A stretch of DNA of 64,000 nt from the NCBI GenBank assembly GCA_036345935.2, contig JADWOT020001770.1, positions 30,001 through 94,000 on the forward strand, given 5' to 3'. The translations under genes were made by a program, and so were the position numbers. Position 1 is the first letter of the stretch; each line of letters starts with the position of its first letter. Source of the stretch: Taenia hydatigena. Its lineage: Eukaryota > Platyhelminthes > Cestoda > Cyclophyllidea > Taeniidae. Under the pieces are notes generated by a model that ran no database searches, was not told where the DNA came from, and worked only from the letters and a program-made list of their open reading frames with translations. Positions 19,740 through 33,479 of the stretch are shown here, in pieces.

Positions 19740-22700
19740 TTGCATCAACTCGACGGAGACTCAGGTTGGTGGAGCATCAAGGCATTAAATTAAATGCTTA
19801 CTGGACAGCTGCTGGTGTTCAGTGCTTGACTGTCTACGACTGAGCAATTAAACTTTGTCATAATTTCGACTTATCGGTTGGGTTAAGATATGCATTCGGA
19901 ATCAGCGGTACACAACAAAGAAGGTCGGTGAGAAAACGTTTGGCAATGAGACGCCTGCAACACAGCTTGGTGCTGGACCAGATAAAAAGCAAGATAGTGA
20001 AGAGGAGGATATGGAGAAATTGGTAGAACTGATAAAGAGGGTTATTGACTCCCTCCATGAAGAGTCTGCGGACTGACCCTGGCTGACTTTCATTTTGTGG
20101 CTGTGATGTTAGTGTTTTGCTCTTCCAACTGCTTTGTGGTCTTCATAGCATGCACTGATGCTCAAAATTAATGAATAAATTGATGTCTTTTAAGGATATT
20201 CTTGCGAAGAGCCGTGTGTAGAGTTGGAAGTCACCAGAATAAATTGTCTTCGAGTTGCATAAGCGATGACAACGCTTGGCCTATCGAAGCGGACGGCGGT
20301 AATGTCTATTAGAGTTAGGCCCATATATCATGTCACTTTCAAGGCTTGGTCAGTGCCTTGCAATCAACACCCTAAATGTGCTAAATCACCTTTCCAAAAT
20401 TTTGACACGAATCTCATTGCCAACACGCAGCTCCATGCTGCTTCGATTGACCTATCTCCTACCCATGACATCCATAAATTTTTGCCAGCAAAACTGAGTC
20501 CTAGCAAGCGAAGCTGATTGAGACAGAGAGAAGAAGACCGAGAAAAGTAATGAGGTTCTGATGGGACAACAAGCACCACAGTCCTTCTTTAGTTCGTGTT
20601 TGCCTTTTTGGAAAAGTAAAACGAACCTGAACACAGAGTATAGGACATGTTTTAAATGTCCTCACTAACCAATTCCTCTCCCGACTGATCCATCAATAGA
20701 CTGCAGAAGTTAGGGCATGAATTACTTTTATTTGAGTCGATGAGATCCATAGAATCGTGAATTACAACCTTTTAACTTTAGTGTCAACACTAATAATCTA
20801 CGAGGTAAGTGCTTTTAGGGTAAAGGATCTGAGATGACATTGAGTTGTAACTGGAGTGCAGAAGTAGCCTTAATGAGTCATCATCAGGCAGCATTTTTGG
20901 TCCTTTCGGTTAAGTTAATCAAGACCGCATTTAACAGACATTCGACGGCCTACTCTAATGGATCGCCTTTCCTTGGGTAGAGCATGTCTAGCGTCCCAGA
21001 GAGAAGTGAATGGCACACGCCCATTTCCTTCCCCATCACTGTCATCAAGCTGGACTAAACTCATGCCCTAGTAAAATGATTAGGGGGGAACATCAACGTG
21101 TCATTTCGACAACTTTTTAGATGTGCGTGAATATTAATGGCTGGCGAGAATGAATAGTAAACGTTTTGCCTTTAGCACCAACCGTTTCGTGAGGGCTGGC
21201 CGTGTACGTAAGATTTGCGACGAGGTCTCCAAACCATCCGCTTGGCAATTTTGGTGTCGCCAGCATGAAGATGCACAATTAAATTAGCCAGCCACAGGAA
21301 AGCTAAAGTACAGATGATGAAAAGGTGATCAAGAGAGAGGCAGCTCAGTTTGCTTAGCCAGAAAAGGAGAATTGTCGAAAGATCAAGGCAAAGGTCTCGG
21401 AGAAATAGAGAGCTTCATCGTCACAATAGTTGCTCCAAGAATTAACCCAATGGGCATGTTAATGAAGTTGTATCTCACGCAGCCTACCATTAAGTGAAAT
21501 TTATAAGTCATCTATTTGTTTGCACGGTTTTTGACAACCAAGCGATCCACTTAGTAAGAGATGAGTCGGAGTGAGTGGAGGTGACGGTGCAAAAAAATTG
21601 TCATTGTAATTGGCAATGAGCTTTGCATAGGAATTTTCCCATGCTTTGTGGGACTCCGGACGCCTGCTAACCGGTGGAAATCACTCGATCCGCCGACCCT
21701 CATTTAGCTAGTCTCCGCTTCCCACTGCATCTGCTATTCAGCCGAGTGAATTTCAAGTAATTTATTGTACGAATGCCTTCGGTTAGCAGCCTAGACCAGC
21801 TACAGAAATTAAGCAGTCCCATGATGATTGCGATGACTTGCCTTCCACCTTTTTTGCCGTTGTTGCAAAATGAGGTCTCCCAAATAATGACGTCCCTTTG
21901 TAGCCAAAGGTGATATCTTTACCAATGTAAGAACTATTACTTTTTTGAGGAGAAGGAGCTGGACAACTTAGTGTAGACTTGGAAACCTTGGTTATTTTTA
22001 TAATAAATGGCATTTGTATCGAAGGAAAATGTCTAGAGCAGTATCTGCGTTTTCTACTCGAATTTGGTTCTTATTTTCGTGGGTTCTACCGACTCTTTTT
22101 AGTTTTCGTCTGCGCGATAACCCTTAAACGTCTGAGTCGCGTCAGTGGATCCTCTCATCATCAGCTGCTCTCTACGTCGGCAATGTACTCCTAAAATTTC
22201 GTCTTGGCAGAAGCCATTGAGTGGTACACCTACCTCCATACACCGTTGAAGCACAAGAAGCTTTGGCTTTATAATATTTGTCATCACGGGGAAGTCACCT
22301 CAAGCCAAACAGTCGGACGTTAGTTGGGTTTCGCACTTACACATCCAGTAATATGTAAGAGTCTTATCAATTCCGAATAACAATAAATGCCTGTGTTTCC
22401 TGTTTTCCAGAGACCAACTTTAATTAATCATGCGGCGATCCATTGTGATAGATCGCATAAGCGCTCGCAGCCTGGACTCTGATAGCACTGACATAGTGAT
22501 TGCCATTTCGTTGTTGCATCTAAGATATGAATCGGAAGAACCGAACAACTGAACATTCGGCCGTGCCAAGGCAATCACTAGGTGCATCTTGATCAGAGGA
22601 GATTTATCCTCGCCTAGCAAGTTGACATAACTCTGCCCATGTTTTCATGAAACGAATGGAGTGATAAAAGTCCAATATATTAAAATTAATGCCTATGAGT

Positions 22701-22960
22701 AGGCGCAAGCTAAAAAGCCGCCTTCTTGATTGCCGATTTACCCCTAGAAATCAGCACAAAACCAGCTAGCTTCAAATTAGTTTGCATCTGGGTCATTCAA
22801 CATGTCCTGACCACGATTGTCCAGAGTCTCAAGGCCAGACAACAGTCTCTTTGCCGTAATTAAAGGAGACGGGGGTGTAACAGTGAGTGTGTGAGGTCGT
22901 GCAATGTCTTGCAGGAATATGATATGATATCGGGTGACTGACGTCCATGCCTGCTTTCGA
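19740..22960. other. Noncoding interval
   Basis: Only short frames on both strands; no motif, RNA gene or repeat copy was recognised. Confidence 0.4.
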
Positions 22961-22969
22961 AAAGCATAG

Positions 22970-24370
22970 GAGTATTGATGTATGTGTGAATCTAGACAAG
23001 AAATGTATTGAAAACGCTTGTCTCGAAAAGAAAACCACTCATATTGAAGCAGTGACAAAGCCCTCGGATTAGGTTGGTATTTAATAGGGAGGCCAGGCGG
23101 TACAATAATAATAGGCACTGCGCGGGGTACCGAATTAATTTAGAGGGCTATTGATGTTATGATGGACTCCTGCGCAGACAATATCTAATAGAGGCAATGG
23201 ATGTATCGAATACACAGAAAGTCTGTACAATATTCTGCCTTCGTAAGTTAAATATCGTGCGTATTGGTTAGGCAATGCTCAAATCAAGTTCATAAATTAG
23301 TTTGGCTAGGTACCTCAACAAGTAATTTGGTTAGATTTTTAGTGTCAGTCGCACCGCAGTGTCGTTACATGTGTGGCAAAGTTTAAAAACTATTCAAGGC
23401 TAAAGGGAGCTAGGACTAAAGCCTTCTCTGTCCTAAATCACGTGTATGCGTGTACTTGAGTTTGTTATGGTACTTGAACACCAATTAGGAGACTGCGGTT
23501 AGACCATGCTGCTTGTAAAGTACGGGGTGTCAGGAACTATTACTAAACCAGGTGGCTATGAAGTACACCAAAAGGTAAAAAGGGGTGGAGAAATGCCTCA
23601 AAATAGCAGCAATCGGTACACTCGTCGTTTCCTCAGAGGCCTTCAACGACGGCTACGACGACGCACTGGACAGTGCCTGATCTTCGGAAGGGGAAGTGAA
23701 GGCCTGTGGGGAAAGACGGAGGTAATGTGCAAATCTGTTTTAGCCCCAAGAGCCAAAGCAGGATAAGTTGCTATTGATCGAACAGAACTCGCTAACTGAG
23801 AAGCATTGCATGTGGAGGAATTTGCAAAGTTGCCTTCAAAGACATTCTTCTAGGCGTGGTGTTGCGATATCCCCTTCCCTCTCCATCACGATAATGTGGC
23901 ATCGTTACCTTCTTGACACACTGCGTTGGCACTTAAGTCCCCACCCCCACCTCGTTGAAGAAGCACTGCTTCCTATTGTTGCTAATTTTGTCCTCTCCTA
24001 AAATCAAGATGTGTGGGATGAAAATGCATGCATACATGCAAGCCTAATCAAACTGTCACCAACATAACCTCTACAACAAGTAGGTAAGGTTTCAATTTAC
24101 GAACAGCTTGTGTTCCAAGCAACACAATTTTAATTGTGATAACTAGTGGTGTACGTGCTTCATTAGTGTGTCACCAACAGAGGTTTAGGAGAAGGAGAAT
24201 AAGGGTGATTGCTGTCGCAACTCCCTTTTCCCATGCGATGTCTACCTGTTGACAATCGCTTGTACTGCAATGTTAGGGGGGTGGAATGATGTTGCTACTG
24301 AATAGGTGCTCAGTAAGAGTTTTACATCGAGGTGGACATTTGATCGGTCATTGGCTAGGGTGGAGGAGGG
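22970..24370 (+). repeat. Repeat family 1, copy B
   Basis: Second copy of 11120-12560, about 11.8 kb away and in direct orientation, with frequent substitutions and short indels. It is followed at about 100 bases by repeat family 2 copy B, whereas copy A is separated from its family 2 partner by about 2 kb. The two families therefore probably belong to one larger duplicated unit. Confidence 0.75.
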
Positions 24371-24469
24371 AGGGAGGAAGAGCACCATATGGTACCCACC
24401 CTATAGCGCCCACATCTGTAAACCACGCATAAAATTTTAGCTCATTTGGGAGAGAAATAGATTTACTTA

Positions 24470-26000
24470 CGAAGGCACTGCGGACCGCGTCCCACCGCCA
24501 TCGGAAGGGTCAGAGTGGTATTAGCTTTTGACTGGCAGCTTAGATCAATGCATACATAAGGCATTGCATAAGTGAAATAATGGCAAATCATCTCAAGTGC
24601 AATGCCCTCTAAGTATACCTCAATTTGCGAAATGGCAATTTGTTTTGGTACAGTGTTAGGGTACGCATCAGAAAAATCCCTTCGTTTACTCAGTACCATT
24701 CTTCAGGAGAGAATCGCCTATTCTTAGCATCATCATTCTACTCTGCGCTACGCTGGCCTTGCAGCACTTGCCTTTCACGTCCCGAATACGCCTCAAGCCC
24801 CTGAATAAGCGGCAGCATCTGCAGACCTGCTGACGCAAAGCAACTTGCACAATATTCATGTTCACTGCAGAAGCGTTGTAGCACGCTTCACAAGTCTAGG
24901 CTTGACTAAATCTGATTGATTTGGATTGCTGCAGAATAAACAAGATTAGCAAAATAGACCCACACTATTATAGGCTTGAGCAAGGCCCCTCATGCGCTAA
25001 CATTTTGGTTAACCCGCCTAATCAACTCGACACAACTTTATGCCATGTGAATTAAGGTCTTCTCCTTCGCCGCAGACATTAAGGATCAAGATACGCAGAC
25101 TAGAAGTGGGTCTGATGACGTCTTCGAAGTGGGTGGAGGTGAGCTCTTATGTCTACGCCTCCTTTCTCGTGCCTCTCCAGCGCGTCTTCGGTGAGTGTTA
25201 GCTTTGTCGCCTACTACGCTCTATATGCTCACACGTATTGCGTCTTACGTCATGTCTCAATGTTTATGCTCCTCACATACAACTCATTCGGAAAGTAGGC
25301 ATAAGTGCTTTCTGCATTTTAGCTCCTTGCCGTCACTTTTTAATTTAGTGCCACGAGAGACTTCTGCTTCTTTGCCTCCTTTACCCCATCGTCTGTTAGT
25401 GCCCTCCTTGTTGGCTTCCTTTCATCTCTCCACTAGTCTCAATCTCTTTTATGGCATAATAAAATAATGCACAAATTTATAACCCAGATCTGACTCAACC
25501 ACGCTCTGCCCAAAACCGAATTTTGCTTTAGCGCAAGTTAGCTCGGATTGTTATTACTTTTAAGCTTTTATTTTTCTGTCGCTTTAGTTTGCCTCACACC
25601 ACTTTGGCTCAAATTCGTCTCCTACTTCTACTCCTCTTCGATGGCGAAGATAGGCATATTGACCCTACTTCTTACTTCGTAATTTTTAAGTTAGTTAAAA
25701 TCCTACTTGCTCATCTCACTTCCAAATTCTTTTTATTTCTCTTTTAGGGAATTCCTCTGCCTGACGCTTTGCAATAATGGGTGAGATAATGTATTTTTCG
25801 ATCTGGACTGCCTCCTCCATTTCCACTATGTGTCTTCGCCTGCCTGTCTGTTTGCTTAAGATTATGTGTGCTTCATTGTTCACTTTTACTTTTGTCCTTT
25901 TGTAGGGTCACCTTGATTGCCTTCCTTAGCCAATCAAATCGACTATGAAGGGAGCGCTGAGAGACGACGAGGTAGGAAGAAAAGGAGAGGAGGTGGGGGT
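24470..26000 (+). repeat. Repeat family 2, copy B
   Basis: Corresponds to 14577-17120 and 28050-29220. The part after 25430 (TCTCCACTAGTCTCAATCTC and the following text to CTGTCTGTTTGC near 25840) also resembles the tandem unit at 29.2-31.0 kb, which joins the two families into one longer element. Confidence 0.65.
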
Positions 26001-26139
26001 AGGAGAGAATTGATGTTGGATTAGAAGAAGGTGAAGAGATGAGAAGCGTGAGGGATCCAGAGGTGTGAGACGCTCTCGTGACGCTAAAGCAGAAAAATAA
26101 ATGTATGGAGCTATAATCCTGGGACCGAATCCGGCACTC

Positions 26140-28050
26140 CATGCATGCATACATGCATTACCATGTGCATACACTTTTCTGCATTAAACTGTTCAATCAT
26201 AGAACCACAGTTTCACATGCCAACGTGCAGCTGAGCGGTCAATCGCCTCCATTTTTAACCAGGGAGGTGCTTGATCATCCGTTCTCACTCCAATTAACCA
26301 CGCCATCTGACGGTGTCCGAAGTGTCTGACCATTGTGCATAGCAAAAGGAAAACTCTAACAAACATTGAACACTACTTGGTATGAATGCCGTTTTAGACC
26401 TTTGATTTCGCCAAGTGGACGTTGGACTAGATTACCATGAGTGTACTTTCTCTGGACTAGATGTTGAATGTATCAAAATTTGTGGTTCCGTGAAGAAGTC
26501 GGGAGAACGCCAGACATTGCACATCCGTTCCTTCCATGCCTTGCATTCCCTTAGCATCTTACACCTCATCGCTGCTGAATTTTTGAGTGGAATGTCAGCA
26601 CAAATGAACTCATGCTTAGCGGCCGTCGCTAAGTGAGATAGGCAATAAGGTAGACACTTTTACAGGTGGGTAAGGGATTGGTTTTAGTGGAGATGCATAC
26701 AGAGTAGCAAAAGGCATTTATCAGTGTGCAAGAATAAAGATTTGCAGATGGGTGGAATTGTCAGTTACTATCGAGAGTGATGCGTAACCGGAGTGTACTC
26801 AACCTTGGTCTGCTTCTCACAACCACCTCCACCGCCTCTCTCTCGATCTCTCAATAACTGTCCTAATCTCCCACTCTACTGTTCCAAAGACGCAAGATTG
26901 CCAAAAGAAATGGAAATTGCACGCTTTGAGTTAACATTGTCTCTCACCGCGGCAAAATTATGGATTACGTCTTCGAGTCTGCCGTTTGATAGAAACTCAG
27001 ATTCCTTCTACGGAGTCGATGATCACCTGCTTTACTCGAACACATATCCAGGTAACCAAGTAAATGAATGGACTCGTAAACATATGGAAGAAAGGGAGAA
27101 GGGAAAAAGAAAGGCAGTGTCAAAATCCTGTGCTGAGACATTTAACGATGGCAATTGCCCATCTCTTTAATTCCCTTCCCTAAAAGTCCCGTCTTCGCCT
27201 TTCACCCAAATATTCTTTCGTCCCTTTTAGCTGCACAAGCGTGTTGCTTCCTCTTCACGGGGGAGGTACAATAAATGTCATTGTATTCCCTAGTGTAAAG
27301 TAACGATTGGCCTAAAATGCACCCTCTCTGACTCCATAGCAATCGTCAGAAGTGAGGTCCAGATTTCTTAACTTAAATCATGCCTCGCATTGCTCTTACT
27401 GTCCCCAAATGCTCTATGGGTGTCCCTCCAATTGCAACCATCAGGGATTTAATGCCGAGGACAAGCAGTCTCATCAATGAAGCGCACTTAACTCAAAGCA
27501 CAGTAGTATCGGTGATATCTCCTATTCACTTTCGTCTCCCTTGCATGCACTATAATACACAAAATTCGGCAAAGGTGGAGATGCATAAAAGCAAGTGGTG
27601 CCTGCTCCCACAAAACCACCTACGAGGGATGCTGTCTGAAGCCTACATCAGGCGACATTAAGAGGCACCACGCGGCACGTGCTGTTAATCGACTTGAGTG
27701 TCAGATTCAAAGAAGTCAATCACAAAAGAAAACTGCCAGAGATGTAATTCCACGCCTTGCACCATTTTCTGTATTCATTCTGCTCCCCGCTGTCGTTCCT
27801 ACCATTCAGTCATTCGCCATTGCCCCCCCCCCTTGCTGCACTTTTCCTTTGTTCCTTGTCTTCTTTTATCCTCTACTGCCGTTGCCTCCCTCGCCATCTC
27901 TTCGTCACTCCCAACTTCCTCCTTCGCAGTTCTAGAGACGTCAGGGGACCAAAACAAATAAATGTCGGGAAAATTAAGGCAAGTTACGCTACCGACCCCT
28001 CTCCTGTTCCTGCATTATTTTTCCCTCAATCCTTCTTGCTTAATATACGT
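26140..28050. other. Noncoding interval with one unassigned 125-codon frame
   Basis: The plus strand is open from 26793 to 27170 (125 codons, beginning with a Pro run and ending with a KEMEIARFELTLSLTAAK...EEREKGKRK type sequence). It has no family motif and no partner exons, so it is not called a gene. A run of ten C lies at about 27823-27832. Confidence 0.3.
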
Positions 28051-29190
28051 GCGCCATTTAATTTGTCAAATCTGGTATTCAGTGTAAGTCACGTAGAAAA
28101 AAGCTACAATTAGCCCCTTTGAGTGTGACATTTATAACAAAATTCAAAGTCCTTCCATGAAGTCGATTCTTTCATATTTTACTAGGCTACATGGCTAGAT
28201 GGGTGGGCATGGTAATTGGCTCATTAATGGATGGTAGAGAGTAAAGAAATAAGTCATACTGCACAACATTACTGTGCTAACACATCTTATGGCGTCCATT
28301 GCCAATCTTTATCCCTCTTTCATTCCATTTCCACGGCTTCGCAACCCCTTGCCTCCATCCTAGCCATTTTAATGTCTCTTTCAGCCAGGCACTTATGCTA
28401 CTTTGCCCCCATGGAAGGATGGCATCTACTGCTATTGCCTTTGGTAGTGCAAGACATCGATTTGTCCAAGCATAGGCCTAGGGACGTGCATCAGAAATGC
28501 CTCTTCCCTCTTTAGGTGTAGGGTTTCTGTTCCGTTAGCCAAAAAATACCCTGCACCACGCTTACCGTGCTGCACTTACCTTTCATGTCTCTTGCATGCA
28601 TTTACAAACACCATTTAAGCAGCAGCACTACGAGACTCACTGACTTACAACAGTTTGCCCAATGTTCATGTCCCATTTTGAATGACTAGGCTTGAAATGA
28701 TCTGACTAGATTGGACTGGGTTGGAACAGACAGGATTGGCTACATCGGCTAGGTCATGACAGTCTTGGATGATATAGGTAAGAAGTTGGACAGGCTATTG
28801 ATCTATCGTGCATGCCTCACCCTCAGAGGTGCCTTATACGCTACTATTCAAGTCAACCCCAATACCACTTCTGCCCGTTTAATCAACTAAGCACAACTCT
28901 CTGCCATGTGAATTGGAGCTCTTTCTTTTAGTAGGTATTAGGGATCGGAATGCACAGATAAGAACTCAGTTTGATGAAGTCCACGAAATGGGTGAAGAAA
29001 AGCCCTCTTGTCTACTCATCCCTTCTCCGAAGTATTGCATTTTGCATTATGTCCCATGGTGCGTGCTCCGTGCATTCGACTCAATCGAAGAGGAAGGAGT
29101 GAGCACTCTCTAAATTGCATTTAATCACCTTTATTTGCCACAACAACGTCTCACTCCAGCACCTTCTTAGCAAATACTTTTATCTCCCCA
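28050..29190 (+). repeat. Repeat family 2, copy C
   Basis: Matches 15850-16850 and part of 24770-25200: TACATGGCTAGATGGGTGGG at 28188, the CTAGGCTTGAAATGATCTGAC block at about 28688, and GCACAACT.TCTGCCATGTGAATT near 28895, which also occurs at about 25030. Confidence 0.65.
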
Positions 29191-30060
29191 CCAGTCTCAC
29201 TCCTGACTGGGACATGATTAAAGAATGTAAAGATGCATAACCAGATCAGACTAGTAGGGGATAGACAAGATCTGACTAAATCTCACTGTGCCTAAGATCA
29301 AGCCTTGTTTTAGCATCAGCTAGATTAAATTGCTCTACAATGCCTCAAATTCATCTCCTCCTGCTCCTCTTCCTCCACTTACCTTTTCGAGAGGGAGGGT
29401 GAGCGCGCCACTCCTACCTGCCTATCTTATTGTCCACCTCCAGCATTCTCCTTGTAGAGAATCCCTCTACTTGGTGCTTTACAATTTCAGGTAAGTATGT
29501 GCCTTTGGCTCCTTTGTCTATCTGTGCCTTTTCACTATACGTCCGCACCTGTCTGTTGGCCATCCCGATTCTGTACATGCGCTATTTTCCATGTTTATTT
29601 CTGCACCTTCATAGAGTCGCCTTAATCGGCGTTGCACGAAAACACACTTGTCATTCTAGACTACCAAATTGACAGTTTCGTCATGAGCGAAGTAAGATCC
29701 CCTTTGGTTGTTCATTGGATAGCTAGTTGGATGTCAATCAATTTACACTTCACAATTCGTCAACACCTTTCCACCCACACACAAACCCACTTTACCACGT
29801 TGAATCACCTTTTTTCTCCTATGACTCCTCTACTTTCTTCTATTCTTTCTTTCCTTAGATAAAAGTGGACCATTCGTTGCGAGAAGGGAGTAGTGATAGA
29901 GCGCCCATTGAGTATTTCGCACAGCCATTGACCTCGGGCAAGCAAATGCTAAAGGGAGGCAAATTGAGCGATGCAGCACTTCATCGCGGTAAAAACTTCA
30001 TGCCAGGTGAAGGCTATTGTCTTCTTCGCCAGTAATCCATGTCGCCTGTGCGGGTGCATA
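29190..30060 (+). repeat. Tandem unit, copy 1
   Basis: Begins with TCTCCCCACCAGTCTCACTC and ends with the block around CAGCCATTGACCTCGGGCAA and GGTAAAAACTTCATGCCAGG. The same blocks occur in the same order about 1 kb further on. Confidence 0.8.
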
Positions 30061-30224
30061 GCACTCTACATTGCAGTTACTTACCCTTTATTTTCCACTT
30101 TAATGCTGCAACAACGTCTCGCTCCTCTGCCTTTCTCAGACTTCTCTCACCCCCACCTCCTTCAAAATCCAAAATCAATTCTCCCCTCCTTTTACCCTAC
30201 CGTCCGCCAGCGCCCTCTTAGCAA

Positions 30225-31045
30225 CTCCTTTTTATCTCCCCACCAATCTCACTCCTGACTGTGACATGATTAATGAATGCAAAGATGCATAACCCAAATC
30301 AGACTGGCAGAGGATAGAACAGATCTGACTAAATCTCATTGTGCCTAAGATTCCCTCCTGCCCCTCTCCCTCTACTTACCTTTTCGGGAGGAAAGGTGAG
30401 TGAGTCGCTCCTACCTGCCTATCTCATTGTCCACCTGCAACATTCTTCTTGTAGGGAGTCCCTCCACCTGGTGGTCTACAATTTTTAGGTAAGTATGTGC
30501 CTCCACCTCCTCATTTTATCTGTGCCCTCTTCACTATACGTCCGCGCCTGTCTGTTTGCCATCCCGGGTCTGCGCATGTGCTGTCTTCCATGTTTATTTC
30601 TGCGCCTTTATCGAGTCGCCTTAATTGTTGTTGCATGGAAACAGGTAGGAATGTGCGTGTGTGTACTCGAATGCACATAGGTGCAAAGGCACATTCATCT
30701 CACCCTTTTCTTTATGCTTTTTTGGATATTCAGTGGAACCCCAATTAATTTACCCTTCCACCCACGCACAGACCCACTTCACTACATTTAATCTCCTTTT
30801 TCCTCCTATAGCACCTCTACTTCCTTCCTTTCTCCCTTTCATCAGATTAAAGTAGACCATTTGTGGTGGGAAGGGAGTGGTATTGAGGCGCCTATTAGGT
30901 ATTTCGCACAGCCATTGATCTCGAACAAGCAAATGCCAAAGGGAGGCAAATCAAGCGATGCAGCATGTCATCGTGGTAAAAACTTTATGCCAGGTGAAGG
31001 CTGTTTGTCTTCTTCGTCGCCAGTGATCCATGATGCCTGTGCAGG
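30225..31045 (+). repeat. Tandem unit, copy 2
   Basis: Direct repeat of 29190-30060: TCTCCCCACCAATCTCACTC at its start and CAGCCATTGATCTCGAACAA with GGTAAAAACTTTATGCCAGG at its end. The offset is 985-1045 bases across the unit, so internal indels are present. No protein is encoded consistently in both. Confidence 0.8.
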
Positions 31046-31049
31046 TACG

Positions 31050-33300
31050 TAGCAAACAGATCTGGCAAGCGGCAGCAAATTAGGACAGCGAACTTGTCGT
31101 TCGATGGGTGTTGGACTCGAGATCGGAGAGCTGCAGTGCCTCATCCCTAGGCAATGAAATAGAGGCCGCTTAAAAAACGTCTATCTTGTATGAAATTATC
31201 CACATTGTAGCTAATCTCACGCTGTTCGCGTGGCACTTCGGGTCGGATGGCAATATTGGAGTGGGATTAAAGTAAAGATTAGCCGACTCACCTTGGGAAA
31301 GAGGAGGTAGGCAACCACGTTAAGCAGACACTAGTAACCTTCAAGCACACAGTTTTGTGCATTATCCATGAAACATCTCTTAACTCTCACTTACAATAAT
31401 TCCAGGTATCTCCGACGCGTGTTTTCGAGATCCTAGATGTTGTCGATGACGAGCACTAATTCCCACTGCTCCACATCTTACCCATACCCTAGCCACAGTA
31501 ATCTAATTCACTTGATTTGACAATTGCAGCGGCAGAGAACTCTACCTTCGATATAGATGCCATTCGATTGCATTGACTATCACACTCGTACTTTGATAAA
31601 TGCCGCAAAATTCGCACGTCTAGTATGTCAACTCAAGCCGCTGCGAAAATGTCTTACAAACCAAGAGCTACCATAGTTACGCGTGAAGAAAGTGAGCAAT
31701 GAAAAACGCAATGTAGAATTATAATGGAAAAACAAATAGTATAACTACAATCGTAGTAAAAACTAAATAAGACGGGCGAGAAAAGATAGCGCTCATAAAC
31801 ATTTGGTACCTGAAGAACCTTGTCCAAATAAATGCTCGATGCATGTCGACCTGACTCTACTTGTTACTGTTTCTCTCATGAAAATGAGAAAACAATTACG
31901 GCAGCCACCAGTGGAGATGCTATTAAAGGATCTCTTTCAAAACTGGATGAGAAACGAGCTGGTGATGGTGCGGGAAAATTAACCGTATCGGGGAAGTTAG
32001 TATGATTGCTGGAACCCAAAGGTCAAATGGCCCTACAGAGACAGAAATAGGTAGAAAGTTTTGCCTGCAGACATTTGTAACGGTCAACGTGTTTTGTGCA
32101 GACATCAATACATTGCCACTTTTGAGGACATTCGACCTCTTTGTCTACTAGCTGTCAGCTATACCAACAATGATGGCATGCCGACCCCAGAGCTCAATGT
32201 ATCAATAAGCCATCCCAAGTCCGCATAACTGTGCAACCGCGTGAACGACTGCTAAGGAAGTCCTTCGTGGGATGACACACCCACACCAATGGCACAATTC
32301 CCTTAAGCTAGCTTGGAAAGTTTGAATTAGCGTGTTTAAACGGCACGCTACATACCCCTTTGGCAAGATGCTGGGGAAGTGATCCCTACGGTCGTGAAGA
32401 CGAACACTTTGAAGTGAGACTTACAAAGTTATGATTCTTATACAGGAAATCATAAGTGGCTTCTATCATGATTCTCGTTTTGTGTGTATTCACTGCCTCC
32501 ATATTGAAAGGCAGTTCACCTTACATCAGCCTAACAGCGTCTTAGCCGGTAAAGACTTCTTTAGTTTTGCATGCTTTTAAAGAGACTGAAGAGGAATCAA
32601 GAAGTCCTATTTCTGCAAATGCTCTGCACTCTGCGACACATGAATGCGCTATCAGCTAAACGTTGATAGTAGTCAGGCTTTCATACAGTTTTAAAGAGGA
32701 CGTGAAGCAGCAGACAGAGGATGATAATAGCATTTACCTGCAACTACTTCACAATGGGATCACTTGGGTAAGCAGTCACCCTCGCTGGTACCACATGAAG
32801 TAAAATAGATAAATTAGACTTGTTGGGTGGCGAACCTCTGCGACAAGTGTATGTTTAACCGACTGTGGCTTTGATAACAGGCCTGCTCAAAGTCAGTTGA
32901 TTGGAAGTACTGCTGGTCGCTTTTATAAGGCCAGGCTGACGCGACTCCATTCTTGCAGCCGGCCGATCAATGAAACCACATAATAGTGAAAATGAAAGGA
33001 GGAAAATAATGAATTAAAAATTCGATGAGGGCGCACAAACAGGACTCTAGACACAGAATGTTTGTGGTGTTTCCTTGGGATGGGGAGCATAAATGAAATA
33101 GCTATTGCGAATGGAACCCGCACTTGGAAGTTGATGTCACCCCGCCATAGCTTGAATGCTTTTGTTAGCTTCTCTATCAGCAGTTAGTTCAATTTGTTCA
33201 TTTTCGCTCTTTAATGGAATGTCTTCCCTGTTTGGAGTTCATTCCTTACTGATTGCCCGATTGCACAGTCAACCACTTCAATATTGTACGAATAACCATG
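31050..33300. other. Noncoding interval
   Basis: No supported gene, RNA or repeat. Confidence 0.35.
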
Positions 33301-33479
33301 CATCTCTGCATAATCGAGCACTGTAGTGGCAGAACTGTATTTTGTAGGCCCTTCCTAGGAAACTCACATCTACAAAGAGGGTTCTTAGCCACTTTTAGAC
33401 TGACTGAGTTAATTCATTTGACATCTATACCGAATATATGGGATAGGAGACATCGTAATTGATGAATAGCACAGTAGGT

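Noticed and set aside
26793..27170. 125-codon plus-strand frame
   Set aside because: Longest frame in its region, but no motif, no splice partner and no second copy.
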